Positions 37,250 through 46,626 of a DNA stretch of 64,000 nt are shown here, piece by piece. Origin of the DNA: an uncultured Ruminococcus sp. (GTDB lineage Bacteria; Bacillota; Clostridia; Oscillospirales; Ruminococcaceae). The position numbers were made by a program, and so were the translations under genes. How positions within the stretch are numbered: position 1 is the first letter of the stretch; each line of letters starts with the position of its first letter. The stretch spans positions 121,057 to 185,056 of the forward strand of contig CANQJO010000003.1 in NCBI GenBank assembly GCA_947624255.1, read 5' to 3'. The notes below the pieces were generated by a model. The model worked only from the letters and a program-made list of their open reading frames with translations, was not told the origin of the DNA and made no database searches.

Positions 37250-38284
37250 ATGTCAAAAAAACAGATAAGCAAGGAAAAAAGCATCAGAAGAACACGCTTT
37301 CTCACAGAGCTTGTGATCTGCGTTGTCCTGTTGGGTACGGGAGTCCTTTTCATAAAAAATGCTTTTGATAACGTCAGGACGGTCAAAGCTCCCGAAGAAG
37401 AGCAGACGACTGCTCCCACAGAGCCTACCGAGATGACTACGGGCGCACCCGATCCGGATAAGATCATCTTCGAGACATCAAACGTCAAGACGAAAGAGAT
37501 CTTCACCGGTGATCTTATCCTCGTGAACAATCAGCACCGGTATTTCGGAGGCGGCGAAGATCTGGTGAGCATTCTCGAAAAAAATGACGAAACAGGCAGA
37601 ACGAGCTTCACTGCCGTTGATTACGACTACAAGATACTCAGTGCAGTATATGAGCCGATGGCTCGTATGATAGACGATTTTTATGAATATTCCTCACTGG
37701 ACGATCTCATGATATACGGTTCATTCCGCACGACCGAGTTTCAGCAGCAGCTTTATGAGCAGGATCTGCAGAATAACGGAACAGACTCCTCGACACGTGT
37801 GGCGAAGCCCGGCTACAGTGAGCATGAGACCGGCTATGCCTTTGATTTCTCCCGGTACGAAAAGGGAACGGGAGCTCCTGTGGATTATGACGGAACGGGC
37901 GAGTATGAGTGGTTTGCGGAAAACTGCGCAAAATACGGCTTCGTGATCCGCTACACCGAAGAAAAGGAGAGCATCACCGAAATACAGGACGAGCCGTGGC
38001 ATTTCAGATATGTGGGTATCCCTCATGCGTACTATATGATGAAGAATAACCTCTGCCTTGAGGAGTATATCGACGTTGTGAGAAATCATCCCTACAGCGG
38101 CGATCATCTCAAATATACCGATGACAGCGGTCAGGAGTATGAGGTGTATTTTGTCGAGGCAAGCGGCGGTGCGGAGGATAATAACAGCGTGCCGGTTCCT
38201 GCCGGTGTGAAGTATGAGATATCGGGAAACAATGTTGACGGATTCATTGTCACCGTATATGTTGATGTGAAAAACAACTCCTGA
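37250..38284 (+). CDS. D-alanyl-D-alanine carboxypeptidase, VanY/peptidase M15B type
   Basis: A membrane-anchored zinc peptidase that trims the terminal D-Ala from peptidoglycan stem peptides. The start is ATG 37250 behind AAAAGGTGA. One hydrophobic helix lies at about residues 20-40 (FLTELVICVVLLGTGVLFI), followed by a Thr/Pro-rich linker. The M15B signatures are YGSFRTTEFQQQLY, the metal-binding SEHETGYAFDF (His and Asp) and the EPWHFRYVG motif with the catalytic Glu and the third His. The C-terminal 80 residues are an extra beta-rich region. A cell-wall maintenance role is more likely than vancomycin resistance, since no van genes are present. Confidence 0.9.
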   Translation: MSKKQISKEKSIRRTRFLTELVICVVLLGTGVLFIKNAFDNVRTVKAPEEEQTTAPTEPTEMTTGAPDPDKIIFETSNVKTKEIFTGDLILVNNQHRYFGGGEDLVSILEKNDETGRTSFTAVDYDYKILSAVYEPMARMIDDFYEYSSLDDLMIYGSFRTTEFQQQLYEQDLQNNGTDSSTRVAKPGYSEHETGYAFDFSRYEKGTGAPVDYDGTGEYEWFAENCAKYGFVIRYTEEKESITEIQDEPWHFRYVGIPHAYYMMKNNLCLEEYIDVVRNHPYSGDHLKYTDDSGQEYEVYFVEASGGAEDNNSVPVPAGVKYEISGNNVDGFIVTVYVDVKNNS

Positions 38285-38318
38285 GGCTGACCTTGTCTTT
38301 AAATCGGGAGAACGCTTT

Positions 38319-38363
38319 AGGGCAGCACTGCGCATAGCTTTTGCGGTGCTGCCCTTGATTTTT
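38319..38363 (+). terminator. Terminator after the VanY-type gene
   Basis: Perfect 10-bp arms AGGGCAGCAC (38319-38328) and GTGCTGCCCT (38346-38355), followed by TGATTTTT. It precedes the heat-shock operon promoter. Confidence 0.85.
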
Positions 38364-38479
38364 CGGCAAGGTTTAGTTTGCAGGCAATAAACAGGCTTTC
38401 AGCGATTAGTACAAAATCACCATAGAATACGACCGAAAAAGGTAATTTTAGGTAAATTCTACAAAAACGCATAAAACAC

Positions 38480-38508
38480 TTGACAAAACGCCACAATAGT
38501 GATAAATT
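38480..38508 (+). promoter_or_regulatory. Promoter of the hrcA-grpE-dnaK-dnaJ operon
   Basis: TTGACA (38480-38485), a 17-base spacer and TAAATT (38503-38508). The CIRCE operator begins five bases downstream, so HrcA binding would cover the transcription start. Confidence 0.8.
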
Positions 38509-38512
38509 ATAT

Positions 38513-38539
38513 TTAGCACTCAAAGAGTGAGAGTGCTAA
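38513..38539. promoter_or_regulatory. CIRCE operator (HrcA binding site)
   Basis: TTAGCACTC, nine bases, GAGTGCTAA: an exact match to the CIRCE consensus. HrcA represses from it and is released when GroEL is occupied by unfolded protein. Confidence 0.98.
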
Positions 38540-38563
38540 CGAATATAAGGAGGACGTGCGGAC

Positions 38564-39643
38564 GTGGACGACAGAAAGCTAAGGATCCTTGCTGCCGTGG
38601 TCGATGAGTATATCAGGACCGGCGAGCCTGTCGGTTCAAAGGCTGTTTCCAAGCTGGATGGTATGAGAGTCTCCCCGGCTACGATAAGGAACGATATGGC
38701 TGCCCTTGAACAGCTTGGATATCTTGAACAGCCGCATACCTCCGCAGGACGTATTCCTACTTTCGCAGGCTACAGACTCTATATCGACAAGATCATGAGC
38801 CCTCCCGATCTGCCCGATGAGGAAAAACACAGACTGGATATGATGCTGGGCGGCAGTGACACTCCGGAGGAGCTTCTCGTCCGGAATGCTGCGGCGGCTC
38901 TCACAGAGCTTACTCAGTGTGCAGCCGTGGTGTCAAAGGCAGTTCCGAGATTCTCGGTGATCTCAAAGGTGGAGGTCATTCCCACCGGTAAGAGACTGTA
39001 CGTGATACTGCTCATTACCTCCAACGGAAGCATAAAGAATAAGGCTTGCCGTCTGGAATTCGACCTCAGTGCCGAACAGCTCGAATTCTTTACACATTAT
39101 ATTGAGGAGAATCTCAGCGGCGTTTCGGTCGATGAGCTTTCAGAGGAAATGTTCGATAAAATGGTTGCTGCCGTGAGCGCATATATGGTCTCGCTTTCAC
39201 CTCTTGTAAAGGGAATATGCGAGCTTTCAGAGGACCTTCGTCAGCAGGAGCTGACCGTCAGCGGAGGAGAAAAGCTGCTCTCATGTGACGAGCTTGACAA
39301 AATGGAGGTCGTGAGATTCATCGAACATAAAAACGGTCTCAGTGAACTGCTTGAGGATACGTTCAGCGGTATACAGGTCAGGTTCGGTGCGGAAAGCAGC
39401 AGCTTTGCCATAGGTAATTCCAGCCTTATCGTCTCAAAATACAAAAAGGACGGAAGAGAGGCAGGTTCTCTCGGGATCATCGGTCCCATGAGGATAGATT
39501 ATAAAAAGGTGATACCGTATGTGGATTACCTTACTGAGAAGATCTCAAGCCTTATGTCGGGCGGAGATGAGGACTTCGATCAGGAGACGGCGGACGGGAT
39601 CTCCGAGCCGCAGAAAGGAGCATCAGATGATGGAAACAGATAA
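38564..39643 (+). CDS. hrcA: Heat-inducible transcription repressor HrcA
   Basis: HrcA binds CIRCE and represses the dnaK and groE operons. The N-terminus has the winged helix (RILAAVVDEYIRTGEPVGSKAV, described here as residues about 5-26, then SPATIRNDMAALEQLGYLEQPHTSAGRIPT-like recognition region with the family-typical HTSAGR). The start is a GTG ten bases after AGGAGG; the family commonly starts here. Length 359 aa is standard. It is first in the operon and autoregulated by the CIRCE just upstream. Confidence 0.96.
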   Translation: MDDRKLRILAAVVDEYIRTGEPVGSKAVSKLDGMRVSPATIRNDMAALEQLGYLEQPHTSAGRIPTFAGYRLYIDKIMSPPDLPDEEKHRLDMMLGGSDTPEELLVRNAAAALTELTQCAAVVSKAVPRFSVISKVEVIPTGKRLYVILLITSNGSIKNKACRLEFDLSAEQLEFFTHYIEENLSGVSVDELSEEMFDKMVAAVSAYMVSLSPLVKGICELSEDLRQQELTVSGGEKLLSCDELDKMEVVRFIEHKNGLSELLEDTFSGIQVRFGAESSSFAIGNSSLIVSKYKKDGREAGSLGIIGPMRIDYKKVIPYVDYLTEKISSLMSGGDEDFDQETADGISEPQKGASDDGNR

Positions 39644-40208
39644 GACAACGGATGATATCACTTCTGAGGAGGACACTCCGCAGCAGGAGGATACCATTCA
39701 GCAGGATACAGATATCCCGGAGACGACCTCCGATGAGGAGGACGCTGTAAGCGAATATAACGATACAGCCTCTGAATATGCCGCCCTTGAGGAGGCACTC
39801 AGCGAGGCAAATGACAAGTACCTCCGTCTCTATGCCGAGTACGACAACTACAGAAAGCGCACGGCAAGAGAGAAAAATGAAACGTATCAGAATGCGTCTG
39901 CCAAATGTATAAGCGATCTTCTTCCGGTGATAGACAGCTTCGAGCGGTCTCTTAAGTCGGAATGTGCCGATGAGAATTTCAGAAACGGAATGAATATGAT
40001 CTGGGGACAGCTTAAAGAGTTCCTCAATAAAATGAACGTCACGGAGATAGAGGCACTGGGTAAGGAATTCGATCCCAATATACACAATGCCATAAGCCGT
40101 CAGGAGGGTACAGACTACGATGCCGACCGGGTGTGCGCTGTCTACCAGAAGGGCTATATGCTGGGAGATAAGCTCATACGTCCGGCAATGGTAGCTGTCG
40201 CCTGCTGA
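39627..40208 (+). CDS. grpE: Nucleotide exchange factor GrpE
   Basis: The co-chaperone that releases ADP from DnaK. I place the start at ATG 39627 behind AAAGGAG, inside the end of hrcA (17-base overlap), rather than the longer frame. The 193-aa protein has an acidic disordered N-terminus (about 60 residues rich in Asp, Glu and Thr), a long coiled coil (LRLYAEYDNYRKRTAREK) and the beta domain with FDPNIHNAISRQEG and GYMLGDKLIRPAMVAVA. Confidence 0.96.
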   Translation: MMETDKTTDDITSEEDTPQQEDTIQQDTDIPETTSDEEDAVSEYNDTASEYAALEEALSEANDKYLRLYAEYDNYRKRTAREKNETYQNASAKCISDLLPVIDSFERSLKSECADENFRNGMNMIWGQLKEFLNKMNVTEIEALGKEFDPNIHNAISRQEGTDYDADRVCAVYQKGYMLGDKLIRPAMVAVAC

Positions 40209-40293
40209 CGATCAATATTGCAAAGCAGATCAGATCTTTGTTGTATATAACATATACCGGCATTAAGCCGGAATATTTCAGGAGGTTTTTACT

Positions 40294-42153
40294 ATGGGAA
40301 AAATTATAGGAATCGATCTTGGTACTACCAATTCGTGCGTTGCAGTCATGGAGGGCGGAAACGCCGTAGTTATCCCCAACTCTGAGGGCGCAAGGACAAC
40401 TCCTTCCGTTGTTGCATTCACAAACAGCGGCGAGCGTCTTGTAGGTCAGGTGGCAAAAAGACAGGCGATCACAAACCATGACAGAACAGTCTCCTCAATA
40501 AAGAGACACATGGGTTCCGACTACAAGGTAGCTATTGACGGAAAAAATTACACTCCGCAGGAGATCTCGGCAATGATACTCCAGAAACTCAAAGCCGATG
40601 CTGAGGCTTACCTCGGCGAGCCGGTAACTGAGGCTGTTATCACTGTTCCCGCATACTTCACCGACTCACAGAGACAGGCTACAAAGGATGCCGGTCAGAT
40701 CGCAGGTCTCAACGTAAGACGTATCATAAATGAGCCTACCGCAGCCGCACTCTCCTACGGCATTGACAAGGAAGAGGATCAGACCGTAATGGTATACGAC
40801 CTGGGCGGCGGAACGTTCGATGTGTCTATCATAGAAATGGGCGAGGACGTTCAGCAGGTGCTTGCTACGGCAGGAAATAACCGTCTGGGCGGTGACGACT
40901 TCGACCAGCGCATCATCAACTGGATCGTTGACGAATTCAAGAAATCAGACGGCATTGACCTTTCACAGGATAAAATGGCAGCTCAGCGACTCAAGGACGC
41001 AGCCGAGAAATCAAAGATCGAGCTTTCATCGACTACCACTTCAAATATAAATATCCCGTTCATTACCGTTGATGCTTCCGGTACGCCGAAACATCTTGAT
41101 CTGACACTCACTCAGGCAAAGTTCAATGAGCTTACTGCCGATCTCGTTGAGGCTACTATGGGACCTGTAAGACAGGCTCTCAGCGACAGCGGACTCAGTG
41201 CGTCTGAGCTGAATAAAGTGCTTATGGTAGGCGGATCTTCACGTATCCCCGCTGTTCAGGAGGCTGTCAAGAAGTTTATCGGCAAAGAGCCTTTCAAGGG
41301 CATCAATCCCGATGAGTGCGTAGCTCTCGGAGCTGCTTATCAGGGCGGAGTGCTCGGCGGCGATGTAAAGAACGGACTGCTCCTGCTTGACGTAACTCCC
41401 CTCTCTCTCGGTATTGAGACAGCAGGAGGCGTCTGCACAAGAATGATCGAGAGAAATACGACCATTCCTACGAAAAAATCGCAGGTATTCTCCACATATG
41501 CGGATAATCAGCCTGCCGTTGATATAAACGTTCTTCAGGGCGAGCGTGAATTTGCACGTGATAACAAGCAGCTCGGAACATTCCGTCTGGACGGCATCGC
41601 TCCCGCTCCGAGAGGAATTCCGCAGATCGAAGTAACATTCGATATCGACCAGAACGGCATTGTACACGTTTCCGCAAAGGATCTGGGAACAGGCAAGGAG
41701 CAGAATATCACCATCACGTCTTCGACCAATATGTCCAAGGACGACATCGACAAGGCTGTAAAGGAAGCCGAGCAGTACGCTGCCGAGGATAAAAAACGCC
41801 GTGAACAGGTCGATACAAAGAACGAGGCTGAGAACCTTGTATTCCAGTGCGAGAAGGCTCTTGCCGATTTCGGAGATAAGGTATCGGCTGATGAAAAATC
41901 AAACATCGAGGCAAAGTGCGCATCGCTCAAATCTGCTATAGAGGCTGATAATCACAGCGAGATAAAGTCTCTCAAGGAGGAGCTGCAAAAGGCGTTCTAC
42001 GACCTCTCTGCAAAGATCTATCAGCAGGCAGGCCCCAACGGAGCTGGTGCGGCAGGCGGAGTTGATCCCTCACAGTTTGCCGGAATGGGCGGAGCAGCAG
42101 GCGGCAGCTCTGACGATGACGGCGTTGTTGATGCGGATTTCACAGAAGTATAA
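40294..42153 (+). CDS. dnaK: Chaperone DnaK (Hsp70)
   Basis: The Hsp70 chaperone ATPase. All signatures are present: [18 protein letters not shown] at the N-terminus, [15 protein letters not shown] near residue 167, and [15 protein letters not shown] near residue 308. The substrate-binding domain and a Gly/Ala-rich tail ending in an acidic [13 protein letters not shown] follow. Length 619 aa fits the Firmicute form. It starts behind AGGAGG, 85 bases after grpE. Confidence 0.98.
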   Translation: MGKIIGIDLGTTNSCVAVMEGGNAVVIPNSEGARTTPSVVAFTNSGERLVGQVAKRQAITNHDRTVSSIKRHMGSDYKVAIDGKNYTPQEISAMILQKLKADAEAYLGEPVTEAVITVPAYFTDSQRQATKDAGQIAGLNVRRIINEPTAAALSYGIDKEEDQTVMVYDLGGGTFDVSIIEMGEDVQQVLATAGNNRLGGDDFDQRIINWIVDEFKKSDGIDLSQDKMAAQRLKDAAEKSKIELSSTTTSNINIPFITVDASGTPKHLDLTLTQAKFNELTADLVEATMGPVRQALSDSGLSASELNKVLMVGGSSRIPAVQEAVKKFIGKEPFKGINPDECVALGAAYQGGVLGGDVKNGLLLLDVTPLSLGIETAGGVCTRMIERNTTIPTKKSQVFSTYADNQPAVDINVLQGEREFARDNKQLGTFRLDGIAPAPRGIPQIEVTFDIDQNGIVHVSAKDLGTGKEQNITITSSTNMSKDDIDKAVKEAEQYAAEDKKRREQVDTKNEAENLVFQCEKALADFGDKVSADEKSNIEAKCASLKSAIEADNHSEIKSLKEELQKAFYDLSAKIYQQAGPNGAGAAGGVDPSQFAGMGGAAGGSSDDDGVVDADFTEV

Positions 42154-42186
42154 TAGGACAAGGCAGAGGATACAGCCTCTGCTGAA

Positions 42187-42207
42187 AGGGCGAATTTATT
42201 TCGCCCT
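42187..42207 (+). other. Hairpin between dnaK and dnaJ
   Basis: AGGGCGAA / TTCGCCCT, perfect 8-bp arms with a 5-base loop, followed by GTCCCTGTTT rather than a T tract. It probably acts as an mRNA processing or stability element, or a weak attenuator that lowers dnaJ relative to dnaK. Confidence 0.55.
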
Positions 42208-42231
42208 GTCCCTGTTTAAGGAGAATCATAT

Positions 42232-43374
42232 ATGGCTGACAAAAGAGATTACTATGAGGTACTCGGCATCGGGAAAGGCGCATCCGAGGACGAGATAAAA
42301 AAAGCCTTCAAGAAAAAGGCAAGAGAGTTTCACCCTGACCTCCACCCTGATGATCCCTCCTGCGAGGAGAAGTTCAAAGAGGTGAATGAGGCGTATGAGG
42401 TGCTTTCAGATCCTGAAAAGAAACAACGTTACGATCAGTTTGGTCATGCAGGCGTTGATCCCTCCTACGGAGGCGGCGATATGGGAGGCTTCGGCGGCTT
42501 CGGTGATATGGGCGACATACTTGAAAATATCTTCGGAGGTTTCGGCTTCGGCGGAGGAGCATCACGCTCGTCAGCAAATTCTCCCAGAAGGGGCTCGGAT
42601 ATACAGGAGTCAGTCAATATCACGTTTATGGAGGCTTGCAACGGCGTAAAACAGGAGATTCATGTGAACCGTATGTGTACCTGCGAAGACTGTAAGGGCA
42701 GCGGCGCAGGCGAGGGTACGACAGCAGAGATCTGTCCCGACTGCCACGGACGGGGAAGCGTCAAGACTACTCAGAGAACACCATTCGGAGCGATATCCTC
42801 GACTAAGCCCTGCCCTCATTGTAACGGCAAGGGAAAGATCATAAAGAATCCGTGTACCAAGTGCCGTGGTCTGGGAAGAGTTCGTGCTCAGAAGACGGTA
42901 TCCATAGATATTCCGGCAGGTATAGATGACGGACAGGTAATTCGTCTCAGCGGTCAGGGAGACTGCGGAGCGAACGGCGGTCCTTCGGGAGATCTCCTTA
43001 TCAGCGTGAGCGTAAAGAGTCACCCTCTGTTCAGGCGTGACGGATACGATATCCACTGCGATATCCCCGTTACTTATACCGAAGCTGTTCTCGGTGCGGA
43101 GATCGTTGTTCCGACCATTGACGGCGATGTGAAGTATACTATCAGCGAGGGCACTCAGACCGGTACGGTATTCAGACTTAAAGGCAAGGGAGTGCGCAGA
43201 GTTCACCGCACAGACAGAGGCAACCAGTATGTGAAGATATATGTTGAAGTTCCGAAGAATCTCACAAAGAAGCAGAAAGATCTGCTGAAGGCATTTGAGA
43301 ATTCTCTCAGCGAAAAAAATTATGTCAAGCGCCAAAGCTTTTTCGAGAAGCTGAGATCAAAGCTCGATTTCTGA
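42232..43374 (+). CDS. dnaJ: Chaperone DnaJ (Hsp40)
   Basis: The DnaK co-chaperone. The J domain (residues 1-70) has the HPDLHPDD motif; a Gly/Phe-rich linker follows (GGFGGFGDMGD region). The four CxxCxGxG zinc repeats (CEDCKGSG, CPDCHGRG, CPHCNGKG, CTKCRGLG) span about residues 148-215. The C-terminal substrate domains are complete. Length 380 aa is normal. It starts behind AAGGAG. Confidence 0.97.
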   Translation: MADKRDYYEVLGIGKGASEDEIKKAFKKKAREFHPDLHPDDPSCEEKFKEVNEAYEVLSDPEKKQRYDQFGHAGVDPSYGGGDMGGFGGFGDMGDILENIFGGFGFGGGASRSSANSPRRGSDIQESVNITFMEACNGVKQEIHVNRMCTCEDCKGSGAGEGTTAEICPDCHGRGSVKTTQRTPFGAISSTKPCPHCNGKGKIIKNPCTKCRGLGRVRAQKTVSIDIPAGIDDGQVIRLSGQGDCGANGGPSGDLLISVSVKSHPLFRRDGYDIHCDIPVTYTEAVLGAEIVVPTIDGDVKYTISEGTQTGTVFRLKGKGVRRVHRTDRGNQYVKIYVEVPKNLTKKQKDLLKAFENSLSEKNYVKRQSFFEKLRSKLDF

Positions 43375-43387
43375 AATACAGCAAGTG

Positions 43388-43422
43388 ATGCAGTCATGCC
43401 GTGACGGTGTGGCTGCATTTTT
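43388..43422 (+). terminator. Terminator of the heat-shock operon
   Basis: A 14-bp stem with several G-T pairs (ATGCAGTCATGCCG against CGGTGTGGCTGCAT) around TGA, followed by TTTTTG, 14 bases past the dnaJ stop. Confidence 0.85.
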
Positions 43423-43463
43423 GTATGATGACATATTTTTCCGCAAAAAATATCATTCACCCC

Positions 43464-43492
43464 TTGAAAAATCTCTGATATAATGGTATAAT
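43464..43492 (+). promoter_or_regulatory. Promoter of the zinc-ribbon repeat protein
   Basis: TTGAAA (43464-43469), a 17-base spacer and TATAAT (43487-43492), 43 bases ahead of the gene start. Confidence 0.8.
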
Positions 43493-43534
43493 AGTAGTAT
43501 CTATAACGGATAACCCTCTCAAGGAGCGATTTTT

Positions 43535-45055
43535 ATGATTTGTTCACAGTGCGGAGCTGAAAATCCTGCGAAGTTCAAATTCTGTGTCAAGTGCGGCAGC
43601 AACCTGGAGGATCCTCAGGAGATCAACATCGAACAGATCGACATGGGCGGCTATCACAGCGAGGAGGAGGGAGAGCAGGGCGGATTCAGTTTCGGCAGCG
43701 GAACGTTTACCATAAGCGATACCGCCGTAAGTTCCGGTTCGTCGTCGGAGCTGTACACTGCCGAAGAGCTGAATGATGACGATGAGGAATTTGATTTCAG
43801 CAGCTACGATGAACCCTATATCCCGAAACTCGATACGGAAAGACTCTCACTTCCCGATCCGCCGCATCAGCAGAATGCCGGAATGTACGGCGGCAGACAG
43901 ACGATGGGTATGCAAAGTCCTCAGATGACCGGTATGCCGAATATGCCAAACCCTCAGATGAACGGTATGCCGAATATGCAAAGCCCTCAGATGACCGGTA
44001 TGCCCGGTATGCCAAACCCTCAGATGAATGCTATGCCGAATATGCAACCCTCTCAGATGAACGGTATTCCCGGCGGAGTACAGGGAGTGCCGCCGATGTA
44101 CAGTCAGCCGATGATGTATGGTCAGCCGCAGATAATCGGTTACGATGCAAGCGGTATGCCGATCTACGGTCAGCCGATGATGTATGGTCAGCCGCAGATA
44201 ATCGGCTACGATGCGAGCGGTATGCCGATCTACGGTCAGCCGATGATGTATCCGCAGATGCAGATAATCGGTTACGATCCGAGCGGTATGCCTATTTATG
44301 GTCAGATGTATGGTCAGCCGCAGATGCCCCATGACACGGGCGGTCAGCCTTATCAGCAAATGCCGGGAATGCCCGGTATGCCACGGATGCCCGGAGCTTC
44401 TATGCCGGGAATGCCTCAGTATGGTGTGCAGCAGCCGGTGCAGGAGCCTCCCAAGGAGGATAAAAGCCGGGTAAATGTTCCCGATGATTTCTGGGAATTC
44501 TTCGACGGAGGAAAATCAGGCAGCCACAGCGATGCCGATGATTTCTTTGACAAGCACGGCGGTGACGGAGCATCTTCGGATATGGGCAGACTCAAACGTT
44601 TCGAGCATAAGCGCAACGATTTTATGGGAGATACTCCTCTTGTGGACGCAGACGATCTTGTGCCGAATACGTCCGCAAAATTCAATAAGATGTATATGCG
44701 GAAGACCGAAACGGTCAATGCCGATGATCTTGCCGCCAAGGAAGTGACAAAGACTCAGGATATAATGGGCATCACCGAGGAAGTCAATGCCGATGACCTT
44801 GACGCTCATGAGAGCATCAGTTCGGGAATAAGCATGGACTATGCCGGAGAAGCCGATGCTGACAGCCTTGAAGCATACGTTCCCGAACATATAGAGGCTA
44901 TCATGGCTCAGGCTGAGGAGGCGGTCGAGGCACTTCCGAAGAAAAAGACTACCTACAACGACGAGATAGACGCTATCGAGCTGCCTGAATATATGCAGGC
45001 AAAGAGATCCGTCAAGGACGATACACCGGAAATTCCCGGCTTGCCGGAAATTTAG
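43535..45055 (+). CDS. Zinc-ribbon protein with Met/Pro/Gln-rich repeats
   Basis: The 506-aa protein opens with a zinc ribbon (CSQCGAEN then CVKCGSN, residues 3-21). An acidic stretch follows. Residues about 130-190 are short degenerate repeats around PQMNGMPNM, and residues 192-257 are three 22-residue repeats beginning PMMYGQPQIIGYD. The C-terminal half is acidic with recurring ADDL or ADSL boxes (DADDL, NADDL twice, DADSL). There is no membrane segment. The low-complexity middle is probably disordered and may be adhesive or prone to phase separation, but that is speculation. It starts behind AAGGAG, and two further zinc-ribbon genes follow within 3 kb. No function is recognised. Confidence 0.75.
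   Translation: MICSQCGAENPAKFKFCVKCGSNLEDPQEINIEQIDMGGYHSEEEGEQGGFSFGSGTFTISDTAVSSGSSSELYTAEELNDDDEEFDFSSYDEPYIPKLDTERLSLPDPPHQQNAGMYGGRQTMGMQSPQMTGMPNMPNPQMNGMPNMQSPQMTGMPGMPNPQMNAMPNMQPSQMNGIPGGVQGVPPMYSQPMMYGQPQIIGYDASGMPIYGQPMMYGQPQIIGYDASGMPIYGQPMMYPQMQIIGYDPSGMPIYGQMYGQPQMPHDTGGQPYQQMPGMPGMPRMPGASMPGMPQYGVQQPVQEPPKEDKSRVNVPDDFWEFFDGGKSGSHSDADDFFDKHGGDGASSDMGRLKRFEHKRNDFMGDTPLVDADDLVPNTSAKFNKMYMRKTETVNADDLAAKEVTKTQDIMGITEEVNADDLDAHESISSGISMDYAGEADADSLEAYVPEHIEAIMAQAEEAVEALPKKKTTYNDEIDAIELPEYMQAKRSVKDDTPEIPGLPEI
44108..44305 (+). repeat. Three tandem 66-bp coding repeats
   Basis: Three in-frame units (44108-44173, 44174-44239, 44240-44305) each encode 22 residues starting PMMYGQPQ or PMMYPQMQ. 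The first two differ at only a few bases; the third is more diverged. Such an array can expand or contract by slippage without breaking the frame. Confidence 0.9.
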
Positions 45056-45080
45056 GCATCTGCCGCACAAGCTGCGATGC

Positions 45081-45152
45081 TATACTGATCTCATTCCGGG
45101 AACCGTGCAGGATCTTCGCAAAGATCGGCGAGTTTCAGAATGAGATCGGTAT
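45081..45152 (+). repeat. Dispersed palindromic repeat, copy R3 (complete)
   Basis: 72 bases with outer arms TATACTGATCTCATTC and GAATGAGATCGGTAT, and the same core GTGCAGGATCTTCGCAAAGATC as copy R2. It lies in the spacer after the zinc-ribbon repeat gene. Confidence 0.8.
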
Positions 45153-45293
45153 CAGCTGATAGATGTACTGCCCGAGGAGATGATGCACCGTTTCACTCCC
45201 TGTCTGATGCCGTGCTTTTGCATGGCACGATCCTTTGTGATACGATGCAGCACTCCGGTCAGGAATGATGAATAATCAAAAAGGAGAAGAAAA

Positions 45294-45713
45294 ATGAAAA
45301 AGTTTCTGAATGAATTCAAAGAATTCGCACTCAAAGGCAATGTAATGGACATGGCGATCGGTGTCATCATCGGTTCGGCTTTCGGAGCTATCGTCACTGC
45401 ATTCACTGAAGATTTTATCAACCCCATAATCGCCTGCATCGGCGGCGCAGAGATCGCCGGAAGAACACAGATCGGCAACACGGGCGCATACATAGAGTGG
45501 GGACACTTCATCACATCTGTTATCAATTTCCTCATCATGGCATTCTGCATTTTCCTGATGATGAAGACAGTAAACAAGCTCCTTACTATCGGAAAAAAGA
45601 AGCAGGAAGAAAAGCCGGCTGCTCCTCCTGAGCCGCCCAAGGAGGAGGTACTCCTTACCGAGATCCGTGATCTGCTTAAAGAGAGTGTAAAGGACAAGGC
45701 TGAGATCAAGTAG
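45294..45713 (+). CDS. mscL: Large-conductance mechanosensitive channel MscL
   Basis: A membrane channel that opens under osmotic down-shock. The N-terminal amphipathic helix KKFLNEFKEFALKGNVMDMA leads into TM1 (IGVIIGSAFGAIVTAFTEDF). A periplasmic loop and TM2 (FLIMAFCIFLMMKTVN) follow, and a charged cytoplasmic helix ends the protein. The 139-aa length is typical. It starts behind AAGGAG and seems to be a single-gene unit. Confidence 0.96.
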   Translation: MKKFLNEFKEFALKGNVMDMAIGVIIGSAFGAIVTAFTEDFINPIIACIGGAEIAGRTQIGNTGAYIEWGHFITSVINFLIMAFCIFLMMKTVNKLLTIGKKKQEEKPAAPPEPPKEEVLLTEIRDLLKESVKDKAEIK

Positions 45714-45714
45714 C

Positions 45715-45775
45715 CTGTCAGATCGGATATCCTTGAAAACAGGCTGACTAAGCCGTACGGCAGGAGATCTGACAG
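45715..45775. repeat. Long-range inverted repeat after mscL
   Basis: CTGTCAGATC (45715-45724) is exactly inverted as GATCTGACAG (45766-45775), 41 bases apart. It fills most of the 101-base spacer between mscL and the next gene. There is no T tract, so it is probably not a terminator. Confidence 0.55.
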
Positions 45776-45814
45776 CCGGTATGCCTTTGTTTTCGGGGAG
45801 GTCGGTCATTACTT

Positions 45815-46615
45815 ATGGCAAAATATTGCGAAATTTGCGGAAAACGTATACCCTACGGAGGACGGTGCTCCTGCGGTGATGATAGTCCCGACTTACAGAC
45901 GGGAGAGCTCGTTCCGCAGGAGCAGGACGCTTCCGGACACATCAGGAGAATACTTTTGATGCTCCTTATGCCGGTATTGATAATACTGACGGTGGTGGGG
46001 AGCATCATAGGCGTGACACTGGTGAGGGCGTTCAGTTCAAAGGCAGCCGTTGAGAGAATGGAGAAGTTTCTGAATAACGGCGACTGCGAGAGTATGTACG
46101 AATCCATGCTCACCTATGAGCTGTATGAATGTGCTGCTGAAATGACAGGAGAAAAGGATCTCACCGGCACATTGAATGATCTCTATCAAAGCAGATACAT
46201 GGCTGCTATGGAAAATTATTTCGGCAAGGGTTTCAAGGCAGAGCTGAAGATCGCCAAAACGTATGATCTCAGCGAAGATGAAGAATTAGATCTCAAGGAC
46301 GAATGCCGGGACTACTACGAGGACACATACGGTCGATCACCGCAGACACGCCGTGTGGAGAAGGTTCGCTGCGATCTCACTATAAGCGGTCGGAAAAATG
46401 ATCTTCATGTCGATGATATAACGCTTTATCTTGTGAAGATCAGGGGCAGAGGCCGGGTGATATGCCCTCTCAGTTTCTACTATCGGGAGAACAGCGATGC
46501 TCTTTCCCAAATTTATGAGGGACTGCCGGAAGAGGCATACGATATTCTCGTTGAAATATTTTATTATATGCAGGGCGCAGATACCGGCTTAATGTCAGGA
46601 TATGCCCAATATTAG
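45815..46615 (+). CDS. Zinc-ribbon membrane protein, unknown function
   Basis: The 266-aa product has an N-terminal zinc ribbon (CEICGKRI then CSCG, residues 5-21) and one membrane helix at about residues 48-72 (ILLMLLMPVLIILTVVGSII). An extracytoplasmic region of about 190 residues follows that is rich in Tyr, Glu and Asp. This layout (cytoplasmic ribbon, single helix, outer domain) is common in Firmicutes but has no assigned function. The next gene has a related plan and starts 11 bases later, so the two are probably cotranscribed. Confidence 0.75.
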   Translation: MAKYCEICGKRIPYGGRCSCGDDSPDLQTGELVPQEQDASGHIRRILLMLLMPVLIILTVVGSIIGVTLVRAFSSKAAVERMEKFLNNGDCESMYESMLTYELYECAAEMTGEKDLTGTLNDLYQSRYMAAMENYFGKGFKAELKIAKTYDLSEDEELDLKDECRDYYEDTYGRSPQTRRVEKVRCDLTISGRKNDLHVDDITLYLVKIRGRGRVICPLSFYYRENSDALSQIYEGLPEEAYDILVEIFYYMQGADTGLMSGYAQY

Positions 46616-46626
46616 GAGGTTTTTTG

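Noticed and set aside
44108..44305. Possible CRISPR-like array
   Set aside because: The units are contiguous 66-base coding repeats without spacers, in frame with the gene.
43847..44359. 170-aa His/Arg/Thr-rich minus-strand frame in the tandem-repeat gene
   Set aside because: It is generated by the antisense of the repeats; the plus-strand gene has a promoter, a ribosome binding site and a zinc ribbon.
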